Origin: Pseudonocardia autotrophica
Lineage (GTDB): Bacteria; Actinomycetota; Actinomycetes; Mycobacteriales; Pseudonocardiaceae
Length of the DNA: 64,000 nt
NCBI RefSeq assembly: GCF_000717175.1
Contig: NZ_JNYD01000003.1
Coordinates: 186,001 to 250,000, forward strand
Direction: 5' to 3'
Part shown: positions 51,064 to 60,747 of the stretch, in pieces
Layout: each line of letters opens with the position of its first letter
Numbering within the stretch: the first letter of the stretch is position 1
Notes under the pieces: model-generated
The model's input: only the letters and a program-made list of their open reading frames with translations
Told to the model about the DNA's origin: nothing
Databases searched by the model: none
Program-made: the position numbers and the translations under genes

Positions 51064-52026
51064 ATGGTGCGCGTGTCCCCGCCGAACGACGAGACGACCC
51101 GTGGCCGGTCCGGCACCGCGCCGGGTGCCGCTGCGGAACCGGGCTGGAGCGCCCCGCTGATCAGTCCCGCCGGCCTGGCGGCCGTGCTCGACCGCGCCGA
51201 CCGGCCGGTGGTGCTCGACGTCCGCTGGCGGCTGGGCGGGCCGCACGGCCGCGCCGACCACCTGGCCGGGCACGTCCCGGGTGCCGGGTTCGTCGACCTG
51301 GACTCCGAGCTGGCCGACCCGCAGCGGGCCGGCGGGATCGGCGGCCGGCACCCCCTGCCGTCGGTGGCGCGGCTCGAGAAGGCGCTGCGGCTGTGCGGGG
51401 TGCGCGCCGGCTCCCGTGTGGTCGCCTACGACGACGGCGACGGTTCGGTCGCCGCCCGGGCCTGGTGGCTGCTGCGGTGGGCGGGGCTGCCGGCGGACCG
51501 GGTCGCGGTGCTCGACGGCGGCTGGGCGGCGTGGCGGGCCGCCGGCCTGCCCGCGGACACCGGGGCGCTGGCCCCGCAGAACGGCACGATCGTCGTGCGG
51601 CCCGGCGGCATGCCGGTCGTCGACGCGGACGGGGCGGCGGTGATCGCGGGTTCCGGCGTGCTGCTCGACGCCCGCGCCGCCGTGCGCTACCGCGGGGAGC
51701 AGGAGCCGGTCGACCGGCGGGCCGGTCACATCCCCGGGGCGGTCAACGCGCCGTCGGCCGGGCACGTCGGACCGGACGGGCACTGGCTCCCGCCCGAGCA
51801 GCTGGCCGAGCGGTTCCGCGCGCTGGGCGTGGGGCACGGGCCGGTGGGCGCGTACTGCGGGTCGGGCGTCACAGCGGCGTCGGTCGTGCTGGCGCTCGAG
51901 GTCGCCGGCATGCGCACGCCCGAGCGGCCCGCGGTGCTCTACGCCGGATCCTGGTCGGACTGGAGCTCCGACCGGCGCCGGCCCGTCGCGACCGGCGAGG
52001 AGCCGGGCGACCCAGGGCAGCTGTGA
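51064..52026 (+). CDS. thiosulfate/3-mercaptopyruvate sulfurtransferase (rhodanese)
   Basis: 320 aa with two rhodanese domains. The N-terminal, catalytically empty domain has [20 protein letters not shown] and [20 protein letters not shown]; the C-terminal domain carries the active-site loop Y-C-G-S-G-V-T-A after GAYCGSG. Moves sulfane sulfur to cyanide or thiols. A long upstream frame exists, but the ATG at 51064 fits family length and a leaderless start. Divergent from ideR. Confidence 0.9.
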   Translation: MVRVSPPNDETTRGRSGTAPGAAAEPGWSAPLISPAGLAAVLDRADRPVVLDVRWRLGGPHGRADHLAGHVPGAGFVDLDSELADPQRAGGIGGRHPLPSVARLEKALRLCGVRAGSRVVAYDDGDGSVAARAWWLLRWAGLPADRVAVLDGGWAAWRAAGLPADTGALAPQNGTIVVRPGGMPVVDADGAAVIAGSGVLLDARAAVRYRGEQEPVDRRAGHIPGAVNAPSAGHVGPDGHWLPPEQLAERFRALGVGHGPVGAYCGSGVTAASVVLALEVAGMRTPERPAVLYAGSWSDWSSDRRRPVATGEEPGDPGQL

Positions 52027-52071
52027 GCGCTCCCGGGACCTTCCGCACGTGCCGCACGCGCGCGATTCGCC

Positions 52072-52077
52072 TACCGT
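52072..52077 (+). promoter_or_regulatory. -10 hexamer TACCGT before acuC
   Basis: Located 7 nt upstream of ATG 52085; leaderless start predicted. Confidence 0.45.
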
Positions 52078-52084
52078 CCGCGTC

Positions 52085-53257
52085 ATGAGCCCGCGCACCT
52101 CGGTGGTCTGGACGCCGGAGTTCCTCACCTACCAGCTCTCGGACGACCATCCCCTCAATCCGGTGCGGCTCGACCTGACAATGCGGCTGGCCAGCCAGTT
52201 GGGCGTGCTCGACGGCGTCGAGCTGCTCGCGCCGGAGCCCGCCACCGAGCAGGACCTGCTGCGCGTCCACGAACCCGGGTACCTGACGGCCGTGAAGTCG
52301 GCACCGGAGATGCCGTTCGACGTCGGGCACGGGCTCGGCACGGACGACAACCCGATCTTCTTCGGCATGCACGAGGCCAGCTCGCTGATCTGCGGGGGCT
52401 CGCTGCTCGCGGCCCGCGAGATCGCCGAGGGCCGCGCCGACCGCGCGGTCAACATCGCCGGCGGGCTGCACCACGCCATGCCGGGCCGGGCGGCCGGGTT
52501 CTGCGTCTACAACGACTGCTCGGTGGCCATCGCCTGGCTGCTGGAGCAGGGCTACGAGCGGATCGCCTACGTCGACGTCGACGTGCACCACGGCGACGGC
52601 GTCCAGGCCGCCTTCTACGACGACCCGCGCGTCATGACCATCTCGCTGCACCAGCACCCGCTCACGCTGTGGCCGGGCACCGGCTGGTCCGCGGAGCTGG
52701 GCAAGGGCAAGGGCGAGGGGTACGCCGTCAACATCCCGCTGCCGCCCGGCACGGGCGACGCCGGCTGGCGCCGGGCCTTCCACGCGATCGTCCCCTCGCT
52801 GCTCGAGGACTTCCGCCCGCAGATCCTGGTCAGCGAGTGCGGCGCCGACGCGCACGCGGAGGACCCCCTGGCCAACCTCGAGATGTCGGTCGACGGGCAG
52901 CGCGCCACCTACCAGGCCATGCGCGAGCTGGCCGAGACCACGGCCGGCGGGAAGTGGCTCGTGCTCGGCGGCGGCGGGTACGCGCTGTTCCGCGTGGTCC
53001 CGCGGGCGTGGACCCACCTGCTCGCGACGGTCCTCGACCGCGACCTCGACCCGGCGACGTCCATCCCCGCGGACTGGACCGCCCACGCCACCTCGCTCAC
53101 CCGGATGCCGCTGCCGGTCGCCATGACGGACGACGCCGACCCCTCCTACTCCCCGTGGGGCGACGGCAAGGCGGACCGGGTCGACGGCGGCCTCGTCGAC
53201 ACCCGGCGGGCCGTCTTCCCCCTGCACGGCCTCGACCCCGACGACCCCCGGGACTAA
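52085..53257 (+). CDS. acuC: acetoin utilization protein AcuC / class I-type deacetylase
   Basis: 390 aa, arginase/deacetylase fold. Zn and catalytic residues: GGLHHAMPGRAAGFCVYND (tandem His), YVDVDVHHGDGVQ (Asp, His), ECGADAHAEDPLANL (Asp) and LGGGGYALFRVVPRAW. AcuC enzymes remove acetyl groups from Lys of acetyl-CoA synthetase. The next gene, 4 bp away, encodes a GNAT acetyltransferase fused to an acyl-CoA synthetase-like protein, so the pair likely forms a reversible protein-acetylation unit. Confidence 0.92.
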   Translation: MSPRTSVVWTPEFLTYQLSDDHPLNPVRLDLTMRLASQLGVLDGVELLAPEPATEQDLLRVHEPGYLTAVKSAPEMPFDVGHGLGTDDNPIFFGMHEASSLICGGSLLAAREIAEGRADRAVNIAGGLHHAMPGRAAGFCVYNDCSVAIAWLLEQGYERIAYVDVDVHHGDGVQAAFYDDPRVMTISLHQHPLTLWPGTGWSAELGKGKGEGYAVNIPLPPGTGDAGWRRAFHAIVPSLLEDFRPQILVSECGADAHAEDPLANLEMSVDGQRATYQAMRELAETTAGGKWLVLGGGGYALFRVVPRAWTHLLATVLDRDLDPATSIPADWTAHATSLTRMPLPVAMTDDADPSYSPWGDGKADRVDGGLVDTRRAVFPLHGLDPDDPRD

Positions 53258-53261
53258 GTCC

Positions 53262-56117
53262 ATGCCTGATCGCGCGCCCGACCGGGCCGACCAGACCACC
53301 ACCGACACCGGCACCCGCTCCGGCAGCAGTACCGGCACCGCGACCGTCGACCCCCCGGCCGGCGGCGCGCCCGAGGCGACCGCCCCGGTACCGCTGGGCG
53401 AGGCCGCCCCCGGGCCCGCCTACCCGCGGCACTGGGAGGCGGACATCGTCGCCTCCGACGGCCGGATCGTGCACCTGCGCCCGATCCAGCCGTCCGACGC
53501 CGACGCGCTGCTGGCCTTCCACCAGCTGCTCTCCGACCGCACCCGCTACCTGCGCTACTTCGGGCCCTACCCGCGGATCCCCCCGCGCGACCTCGAGCGG
53601 TTCGTCACCGTCGACCACCACAAGCGGGTGGCCTTCATCGCGCTGCTCGGCGACGAGATCATCGCCGTCGGGCGCTACGAGGGCCTGAGCGACCCGGACA
53701 GGCCCGACGCGCCCGTGACCTCCGCCGAGGTCGCGTTCGTGGTGCGGGACGACCACCAGGGCCGCGGGCTCGGCTCGATCCTGCTCGAGCACCTCGCGGC
53801 GGCGGCCCGGGAGAACGGACTCGACCGGTTCGAGGCCGAGGTGCTGGTGGAGAACCACGCCATGGTCCGGGTCTTCCGCGAGGCCGGGTACCAGGTGCGG
53901 CGGGCCTTCGCCGAGGGCGTCCTGCACCTCGAGTTCGACATCGACCCGACCGAGCGCTCCCTCGCCGTGCGGGACTCGCGCGAGCAGGCCGCCGAGGCCC
54001 GCAGCGTCGCGAACGTGCTCAACCCGACGTCCGTGGCGGTCATCGGGGCGTCCACGGACCCGTCGAAGATCGGCCACGCCGTCCTGTCGAACCTGTTGCG
54101 CGCCAACTTCACCGGGCCCGTCTACCCGGTCAACCCGGACGCCCGCTCGGTGCGCGGCGTGCGGGCCTACGCCTCGGTCACGGACATCCCCGACCCGGTC
54201 GACCTCGCCGTCGTCGCCATCCCCGCCGCGGGGATCGACGAGGTCATGGACTCCTGCCTGGAGAAGGGCGTCAAGGCGCTCGTGGTGGTCAGCTCCGGGT
54301 TCGCCGACGCCGGCGGGCACGGCGTGAGCGCCGAGCGCAAGCTCGTCGCCGAGGCCCGGGCGCACGGCATGCGCGTGATCGGCCCGAACGCCCTGGGCGT
54401 GGCCAACCTGGCCGACGAGGTGCGCCTCAACGCCAGCCTGGCCCCGGACCTGCCGCCGCGCGGCCGGGTGGGCTTCTTCAGCCAGTCCGGCGCGCTGGGC
54501 ACCGCGATCCTCGCGACGGCCAAGTCCCGCGGGCTCGGGCTGTCGACGTTCGTCTCCGCCGGTAACCGGGCCGACGTCTCCGGCAACGACCTGCTGCAGT
54601 TCTGGCAGACCGACCCGGCGACGGACGTCGTGCTGCTGTACCTGGAGACCTTCGGCAACCCGCGCAAGTTCGGGCGGCTCGCGCGCCGGCTCGCCCGCAC
54701 GAAGCCGGTGGTGGCGGTGAAGAGCGGCCGGCACGCCGCGCCCGAGCGGCTGCGGGAGAGCGCCGTCCCGATCGACGACGCGAGCGTGCGGGCGCTGTTC
54801 GAGCAGTCCGGCGTGATCCGCGTCGAGACCATCGCCCAGCTGTTCGACACCGCGCTGCTGCTGGCCTACCAGCCGCTGCCGAAGGGCCGCCGGGTCGCGG
54901 TCGTCGGCAACTCGACTGCGCTGAACGTGCTGGTCACGGACGCGTTGCGGGACGAGGGCATGGAGACCGCGGGTGACCCGGTCGACGTCGGCGCGGCCGC
55001 CTCGCCCGACGAGTTCGCCGCCGCCGTGGGCCGGGCGCTGGAGGCCGACGGCGCGGCCGAGGCGGACTCGATCGTCGTGGTGTTCGTGCCGCCGATCGCG
55101 ACGCCGGGCGCCGAGTACGCGCGGGTGCTGCGCGAGACCGCGAACAGCGGCGCGGACAAGCCGGTGGCCGCGGTGTTCCTGGCCATGGAGGGTGTGCCGG
55201 ACGAGCTCGCCGTCCCGCTGCCGGACGGCACGCCCGGGCCGGGGTCCGTGCCGTCGTACGCCAGCCCGGAGCGCGCGGTGCAGGCGCTGTCCCGGGTCGC
55301 CCGGTACGCGGCCTGGCGGGAGATGCCGGTCGGGGAGTTCGTGGAGCCCGACGGCATCGACGTCGACCGCGCGCGGGCGGTGATCGAGCGCTTCGGCGTG
55401 CACACCGATCCGGACCGGACGGCCGACGGCGCCGGGGACGCCGCGACGCGCACGCTGACGGACGACGAGGCCGTCGAGCTGCTGGGCTGCTTCGGCATCC
55501 CCGTCACGGTGTTCCGCCGCGTCCGCGGGTCCCAGGCCGCGGAGGCGGCGGCCGAGGAGCTGGGGTACCCGATCGCGCTCAAGGCGGTGGGGGACCGGTG
55601 GCGGCACCGGACCGACCTGGTCGGGGTGCGCCTGGACCTCGGGTCCGCCGCCGCGGTCCGGCGGGCGTTCGCCGACCTCGAGCGGGTGACCGGCAAGGAC
55701 GAGGTCTACGTGCAGCGGATGGCGCCCAAGGGCACCTCCTGCGTGCTGGAGGTCGCGGAGGACCCGTCGTTCGGGTCGCTGCTGTCCTTCGGCATCTCCG
55801 GGATGGCCACCCAGCTGCTCGACGACCGGGCCTTCCGGGTGGTGCCGCTGTCGACCGAGGACGCGGCGGAGCTGATCCGGGCACCGCGGGCCGCTCCGCT
55901 GCTCACCGGGTACCGCGGCTCCGAGCCGGCGGACCTGGCCGCGCTCGAGGACCTGGCGTTGCGGGTCGGGGCGATGGCGGAGGCCTTGCCGGAGCTGCGC
56001 TCGCTCGCGCTCGACCCGGTGCTCGCCTCGACCGAGGGCGCCTTCGTCACCGGCGCCCGGGTCGTCCTGGGCCCGCCTCCGACGCGGGACGACCACGGCC
56101 CCCGCCGCCTCGGCTGA
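53262..56117 (+). CDS. bifunctional GNAT acetyltransferase / ADP-forming acyl-CoA synthetase-like protein (Pat type)
   Basis: 951 aa. Thr/Pro-rich N-terminal tail (1-50), GNAT domain (about 55-225) with the acetyl-CoA loop DDHQGRGLGSILLEHLA, then a CoA-binding domain (SVAVIGASTDPSKIGHAV), a ligase/succinyl-CoA-synthetase-like domain (FFSQSGALGTAI) and a C-terminal ATP-grasp (GYPIALKAVGDRWRHRTD). This order, GNAT first, is found in actinobacterial relatives of protein acetyltransferase Pat, where the synthetase part often serves as a sensor. The preceding acuC makes reversible control of acetyl-CoA synthetase likely. Confidence 0.88.
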   Translation: MPDRAPDRADQTTTDTGTRSGSSTGTATVDPPAGGAPEATAPVPLGEAAPGPAYPRHWEADIVASDGRIVHLRPIQPSDADALLAFHQLLSDRTRYLRYFGPYPRIPPRDLERFVTVDHHKRVAFIALLGDEIIAVGRYEGLSDPDRPDAPVTSAEVAFVVRDDHQGRGLGSILLEHLAAAARENGLDRFEAEVLVENHAMVRVFREAGYQVRRAFAEGVLHLEFDIDPTERSLAVRDSREQAAEARSVANVLNPTSVAVIGASTDPSKIGHAVLSNLLRANFTGPVYPVNPDARSVRGVRAYASVTDIPDPVDLAVVAIPAAGIDEVMDSCLEKGVKALVVVSSGFADAGGHGVSAERKLVAEARAHGMRVIGPNALGVANLADEVRLNASLAPDLPPRGRVGFFSQSGALGTAILATAKSRGLGLSTFVSAGNRADVSGNDLLQFWQTDPATDVVLLYLETFGNPRKFGRLARRLARTKPVVAVKSGRHAAPERLRESAVPIDDASVRALFEQSGVIRVETIAQLFDTALLLAYQPLPKGRRVAVVGNSTALNVLVTDALRDEGMETAGDPVDVGAAASPDEFAAAVGRALEADGAAEADSIVVVFVPPIATPGAEYARVLRETANSGADKPVAAVFLAMEGVPDELAVPLPDGTPGPGSVPSYASPERAVQALSRVARYAAWREMPVGEFVEPDGIDVDRARAVIERFGVHTDPDRTADGAGDAATRTLTDDEAVELLGCFGIPVTVFRRVRGSQAAEAAAEELGYPIALKAVGDRWRHRTDLVGVRLDLGSAAAVRRAFADLERVTGKDEVYVQRMAPKGTSCVLEVAEDPSFGSLLSFGISGMATQLLDDRAFRVVPLSTEDAAELIRAPRAAPLLTGYRGSEPADLAALEDLALRVGAMAEALPELRSLALDPVLASTEGAFVTGARVVLGPPPTRDDHGPRRLG

Positions 56118-56120
56118 CGA

Positions 56121-56169
56121 CACGAACGGCACTCTCGTGCGGTAGGTCGGCACGAGAGTGCCGTTCGTG
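56121..56169. terminator. 20-bp perfect-stem bidirectional terminator
   Basis: CACGAACGGCACTCTCGTGC and its exact complement (56150-56169) flank a 9-nt loop; GACGA/TCGTC can extend the stem. It fills the gap between two convergent genes. Confidence 0.85.
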
Positions 56170-56176
56170 CGCGTCG

Positions 56177-57838
<1,662 letters not shown>

Positions 57839-57844
57839 GGGAGG

Positions 57845-57850
57845 ACGCTA
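57845..57850 (-). promoter_or_regulatory. -10 hexamer TAGCGT of the fumarase gene
   Basis: 6 nt upstream of ATG 57838, no Shine-Dalgarno sequence. Confidence 0.5.
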
Positions 57851-58089
57851 CCTCCGGACCCCGCCGCGACCGGCACGCAGCGGGCGTGATGCTCGCCCTG
57901 CCGCGCCGGACGCACCGCTCGTCGACACACGCGGGATGCCCGACCCGGTCCTGCCCGAAGTGTCCCCGTGTGAGCGGAAACTCCCTCCGTCGAGCGACCC
58001 CGCGACACCGCCCGTCTCGCACGGAGCGCCGCACGTCGTTCGGGTGGCGTTCATCCTCACTCCACCCGGACGTCGTACGGCCGTGTTGC

Positions 58090-58095
58090 TAGCGT
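58090..58095 (+). promoter_or_regulatory. -10 hexamer TAGCGT of the flippase-kinase gene
   Basis: 7 nt upstream of GTG 58103; supports that codon over GTG 58094, which overlaps the hexamer. Confidence 0.5.
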
Positions 58096-58102
58096 GCCGC
58101 CG

Positions 58103-60553
58103 GTGGAGAGCCGGGGCGTACGGGCGCCAGATGACCCGCCGAAACCCGAACCCCCGCGACCCACCCGGACGCGGGCCCGGCTCCGCCGTCCGCTGCGCGC
58201 GGGGGTCCTCCCCACCGGGATCGGCAAGAGGATCGGCGGCCGGATCGGCAAGCGGATCGGCAGTGCCGCCCACCGCGACGGCCTCGCCCTCATCCTCGGC
58301 TCCGGCCTCACCTCGGCGGTCGGACTCGTCTACTGGGTCCTCGCCGCCCGGCTGTTCCCCGCCGACGTCGTCGGCCTGAACCAGGCCGCGCTCTCCGCGG
58401 TCATGCTGCTGGGCAGCGTCGCGCACCTGAACATGACCTACGCGCTGCTGCGGTTCGTCCCGGTCGCCGGGCACGCCGCGCGGCGCCTCGTGATCGGCGG
58501 GTACCTGGCCGCGGGCGGGATCGCCGCGCTGGCCGGGCTGGCCTTCGCCGCCGGCGCACGGTGGTGGGCGCCGGACCTGGTGGCGGCGGTGGGCCAGGAC
58601 CGGCTCACGGTGTTCTTCGTGCTCGCGACGCCGGTGTGGGCGCTGTTCACGGTGCAGGACTACGTGCTGACCGGGATCCGGCGCGCCACGGTCGTCCCGC
58701 TGGAGAACGGCGTCTTCGCCCTCCTCAAGGTCGGGCTGCTGCTGGCCGCGCTGGTCGCCACCGTGACCGGGGCGATCGCCGTCTCCTGGATGGTCGCGAC
58801 CGCCCTGCTGGTCCTGGTCGTGAACGTCTGGCTGCTCGCCCGCGCGCTGCCGCGGTTCACCCGTGAGTACGGGGCCGCCGGCGGCGCCGCCGAGCGGATC
58901 ACGGCGCGGGACCTCGGCGCCTTCGTCCGCGCCGACTACGCGGGCGCGATCTTCCAGCAGGCGGCGATGTTCGGCATGCCCGTGCTGGTGCTCGGCCGGC
59001 TCGGCCCGGAGGCCAACGGCGCGTACGGCATCGTCTGGCAGATCGCCCAGGCGCTGTTCGTGGTCTCGTCCGGGATGAACCAGTCGATGGTCGCCCACAC
59101 CGCCGCCGACGCCGCCTCGGCCGACACCGTCGAGACCGCCCGCCGCGCGACGATCCGCCGCTCGCTCACCCTCGTCCTGCCCGGCGCCCTGGTGGTCGCC
59201 GCGGGCGCCCCGCTGATCCTCTCGGTGTTCGGCGCCGGCTACGCCCGCGAGGGCACCGCCGCCCTCGCGCTCACCGCTCTCGCTGCGGTCCCGTACTCGG
59301 TGACCTCCGCGACCGTGAGCGCCGCGCGGGTCCGCCGCCGCGGCCGCGTCCAGTTCGCGGTGCCGGCCGCGGCCGCCGTGCTGGTGATCGGTGGCTCGTG
59401 GCTGCTGCTGCCCGTGCTCGGCATCGTCGGCGCGGGCGTGGCGTGGCTGGTCGGGCAGTCCGTGGTCGCCCTCGTGATCATGCTCGTGACGGCGCGGTGG
59501 CTGCCGCCGTTCCTGGCCCACCGGGTCGACGCGCTGCGCTCGGCCGGCCTGCTGCGCCGCATCGGCGGTGCCGACAGCCTGCTGCTCGGCGTCCCCGGCG
59601 GTGCGGGCTGGACCCTCGGCGAGCGCCTCACCGGCGGCTCGGAGTCCGTGGTCGTCCGGGTCGGCCCGGACGGCGGCGCGCTCCGGCCGGGGCAGCAGGG
59701 TGCCCTCCAGCAGGGCGCGCTGCTCAAGGCGTGCGACACCCCGCGCAGCCGGCGCGGGCTGGCCTGGCAGACCGAGGTGCTCGACCGGCTGCACGCCGAC
59801 CCGCGGATCGGGCACCTGCACCCGTTGCTGCCGCGGGTGCTCGGCGCCGGCGAGATCGGCCGCAGCTACTGCGTGATCGAGTCGCTGGTGCCGGGGGAGA
59901 GCGGGCTCACGGTGCTGCGCGACCCCGTGCGCGGCCCGGGCTTCGTCGACCACGCCGCCGAGGTGATCGGGGAGCTGCACCGGCACACCGGGGAGGTCCG
60001 CCCGATCGGGCCCGAGGACCTCGACGCGTGGGTGCACGAGCCGCTGTCCCGCGTGCGATCGCTCGTCCCCCGCGCACTGCACGCCGACGCCCGCACCCTC
60101 GCCGCCCGGCTCGACGCCGCCCTCCGCGGCCGCCGCGCGTCCGTCGGCTGGGTGCACGGCGACTTCAGCCCGGTCAACCTGCTCGCCGACGCCGGGGGCC
60201 GGGTCACCGGGATCGTCGACTGGTGCGAGGCCCGCCCCGCCGGGCTGCAGGTGCTCGACGTCGTGGCGCTGCACCAGTTCGCCGTGATGCACGGGGCGGG
60301 GCGGGAGCTCGGCTCGCTGGTGCTCGACTGGCTGGCGGGGCCGCCCGACGCGGTCGGGGAGCGGATGGGCACGGCGCAGCGGCGGCTGGGCGGCGACCCC
60401 GTCGACGACCGGGTGCTCACCGTCCTGGGCTGGCTGCAGCACGTCTCCGAGGTGGCCCGGAAGTCGGCACGCGCCTCGGCGAACCCGGTCTGGGTGCGGC
60501 GCAACGTCCGCGCCCCGCTGCGCGGCGCCCGCGCCGCCCTCGACGCGGCCTGA
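58103..60553 (+). CDS. polysaccharide flippase fused to an aminoglycoside-phosphotransferase-like kinase domain
   Basis: 816 aa. After a basic N-terminus (~50 residues), about 12-14 membrane helices form a Wzx/MATE-like lipid-linked-oligosaccharide flippase (ALILGSGLTSAVGLVYWVLA, NQAALSAVMLLGSVAHLNMTYALLR). From about residue 485 a soluble kinase-like domain follows, with the catalytic loop W-V-H685-G-D-F-S-P-V-N and metal Asp in VTGIVDWCEARP, as in APH/choline kinases. No stop or frameshift separates the parts. A link between glycan export and phosphorylation of the carrier or a small molecule is implied; partners are not visible here. Confidence 0.8.
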   Translation: MESRGVRAPDDPPKPEPPRPTRTRARLRRPLRAGVLPTGIGKRIGGRIGKRIGSAAHRDGLALILGSGLTSAVGLVYWVLAARLFPADVVGLNQAALSAVMLLGSVAHLNMTYALLRFVPVAGHAARRLVIGGYLAAGGIAALAGLAFAAGARWWAPDLVAAVGQDRLTVFFVLATPVWALFTVQDYVLTGIRRATVVPLENGVFALLKVGLLLAALVATVTGAIAVSWMVATALLVLVVNVWLLARALPRFTREYGAAGGAAERITARDLGAFVRADYAGAIFQQAAMFGMPVLVLGRLGPEANGAYGIVWQIAQALFVVSSGMNQSMVAHTAADAASADTVETARRATIRRSLTLVLPGALVVAAGAPLILSVFGAGYAREGTAALALTALAAVPYSVTSATVSAARVRRRGRVQFAVPAAAAVLVIGGSWLLLPVLGIVGAGVAWLVGQSVVALVIMLVTARWLPPFLAHRVDALRSAGLLRRIGGADSLLLGVPGGAGWTLGERLTGGSESVVVRVGPDGGALRPGQQGALQQGALLKACDTPRSRRGLAWQTEVLDRLHADPRIGHLHPLLPRVLGAGEIGRSYCVIESLVPGESGLTVLRDPVRGPGFVDHAAEVIGELHRHTGEVRPIGPEDLDAWVHEPLSRVRSLVPRALHADARTLAARLDAALRGRRASVGWVHGDFSPVNLLADAGGRVTGIVDWCEARPAGLQVLDVVALHQFAVMHGAGRELGSLVLDWLAGPPDAVGERMGTAQRRLGGDPVDDRVLTVLGWLQHVSEVARKSARASANPVWVRRNVRAPLRGARAALDAA

Positions 60554-60570
60554 GCGACCGGAGGTTGGTC

Positions 60571-60607
60571 GGGTGGCCGGACCGGCCCCCGTCCGGTCCG
60601 GCCACCC
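60571..60607 (+). terminator. 15-bp GC-rich hairpin terminator
   Basis: GGGTGGCCGGACCGG and CCGGTCCGGCCACCC pair perfectly around CCCCCGT, 18 nt after the flippase-kinase stop. Confidence 0.75.
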
Positions 60608-60734
60608 CGGGCGACACCGACGGCACGCCGGAGGACCGGTGGCCGCGGTGCGGGTAGGAGGGGGGCACGGACGACCTTCCCCGACCCGAACCGCCGGCGT
60701 CAAACATTCGGCTCGCTTCTCCACCCGCACGTCG

Positions 60735-60740
60735 TAATGT
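60735..60740 (+). promoter_or_regulatory. -10 hexamer TAATGT
   Basis: 7 nt before ATG 60748; closest match to the TANNNT consensus in the window. Confidence 0.5.
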
Positions 60741-60747
60741 GAGTCAC

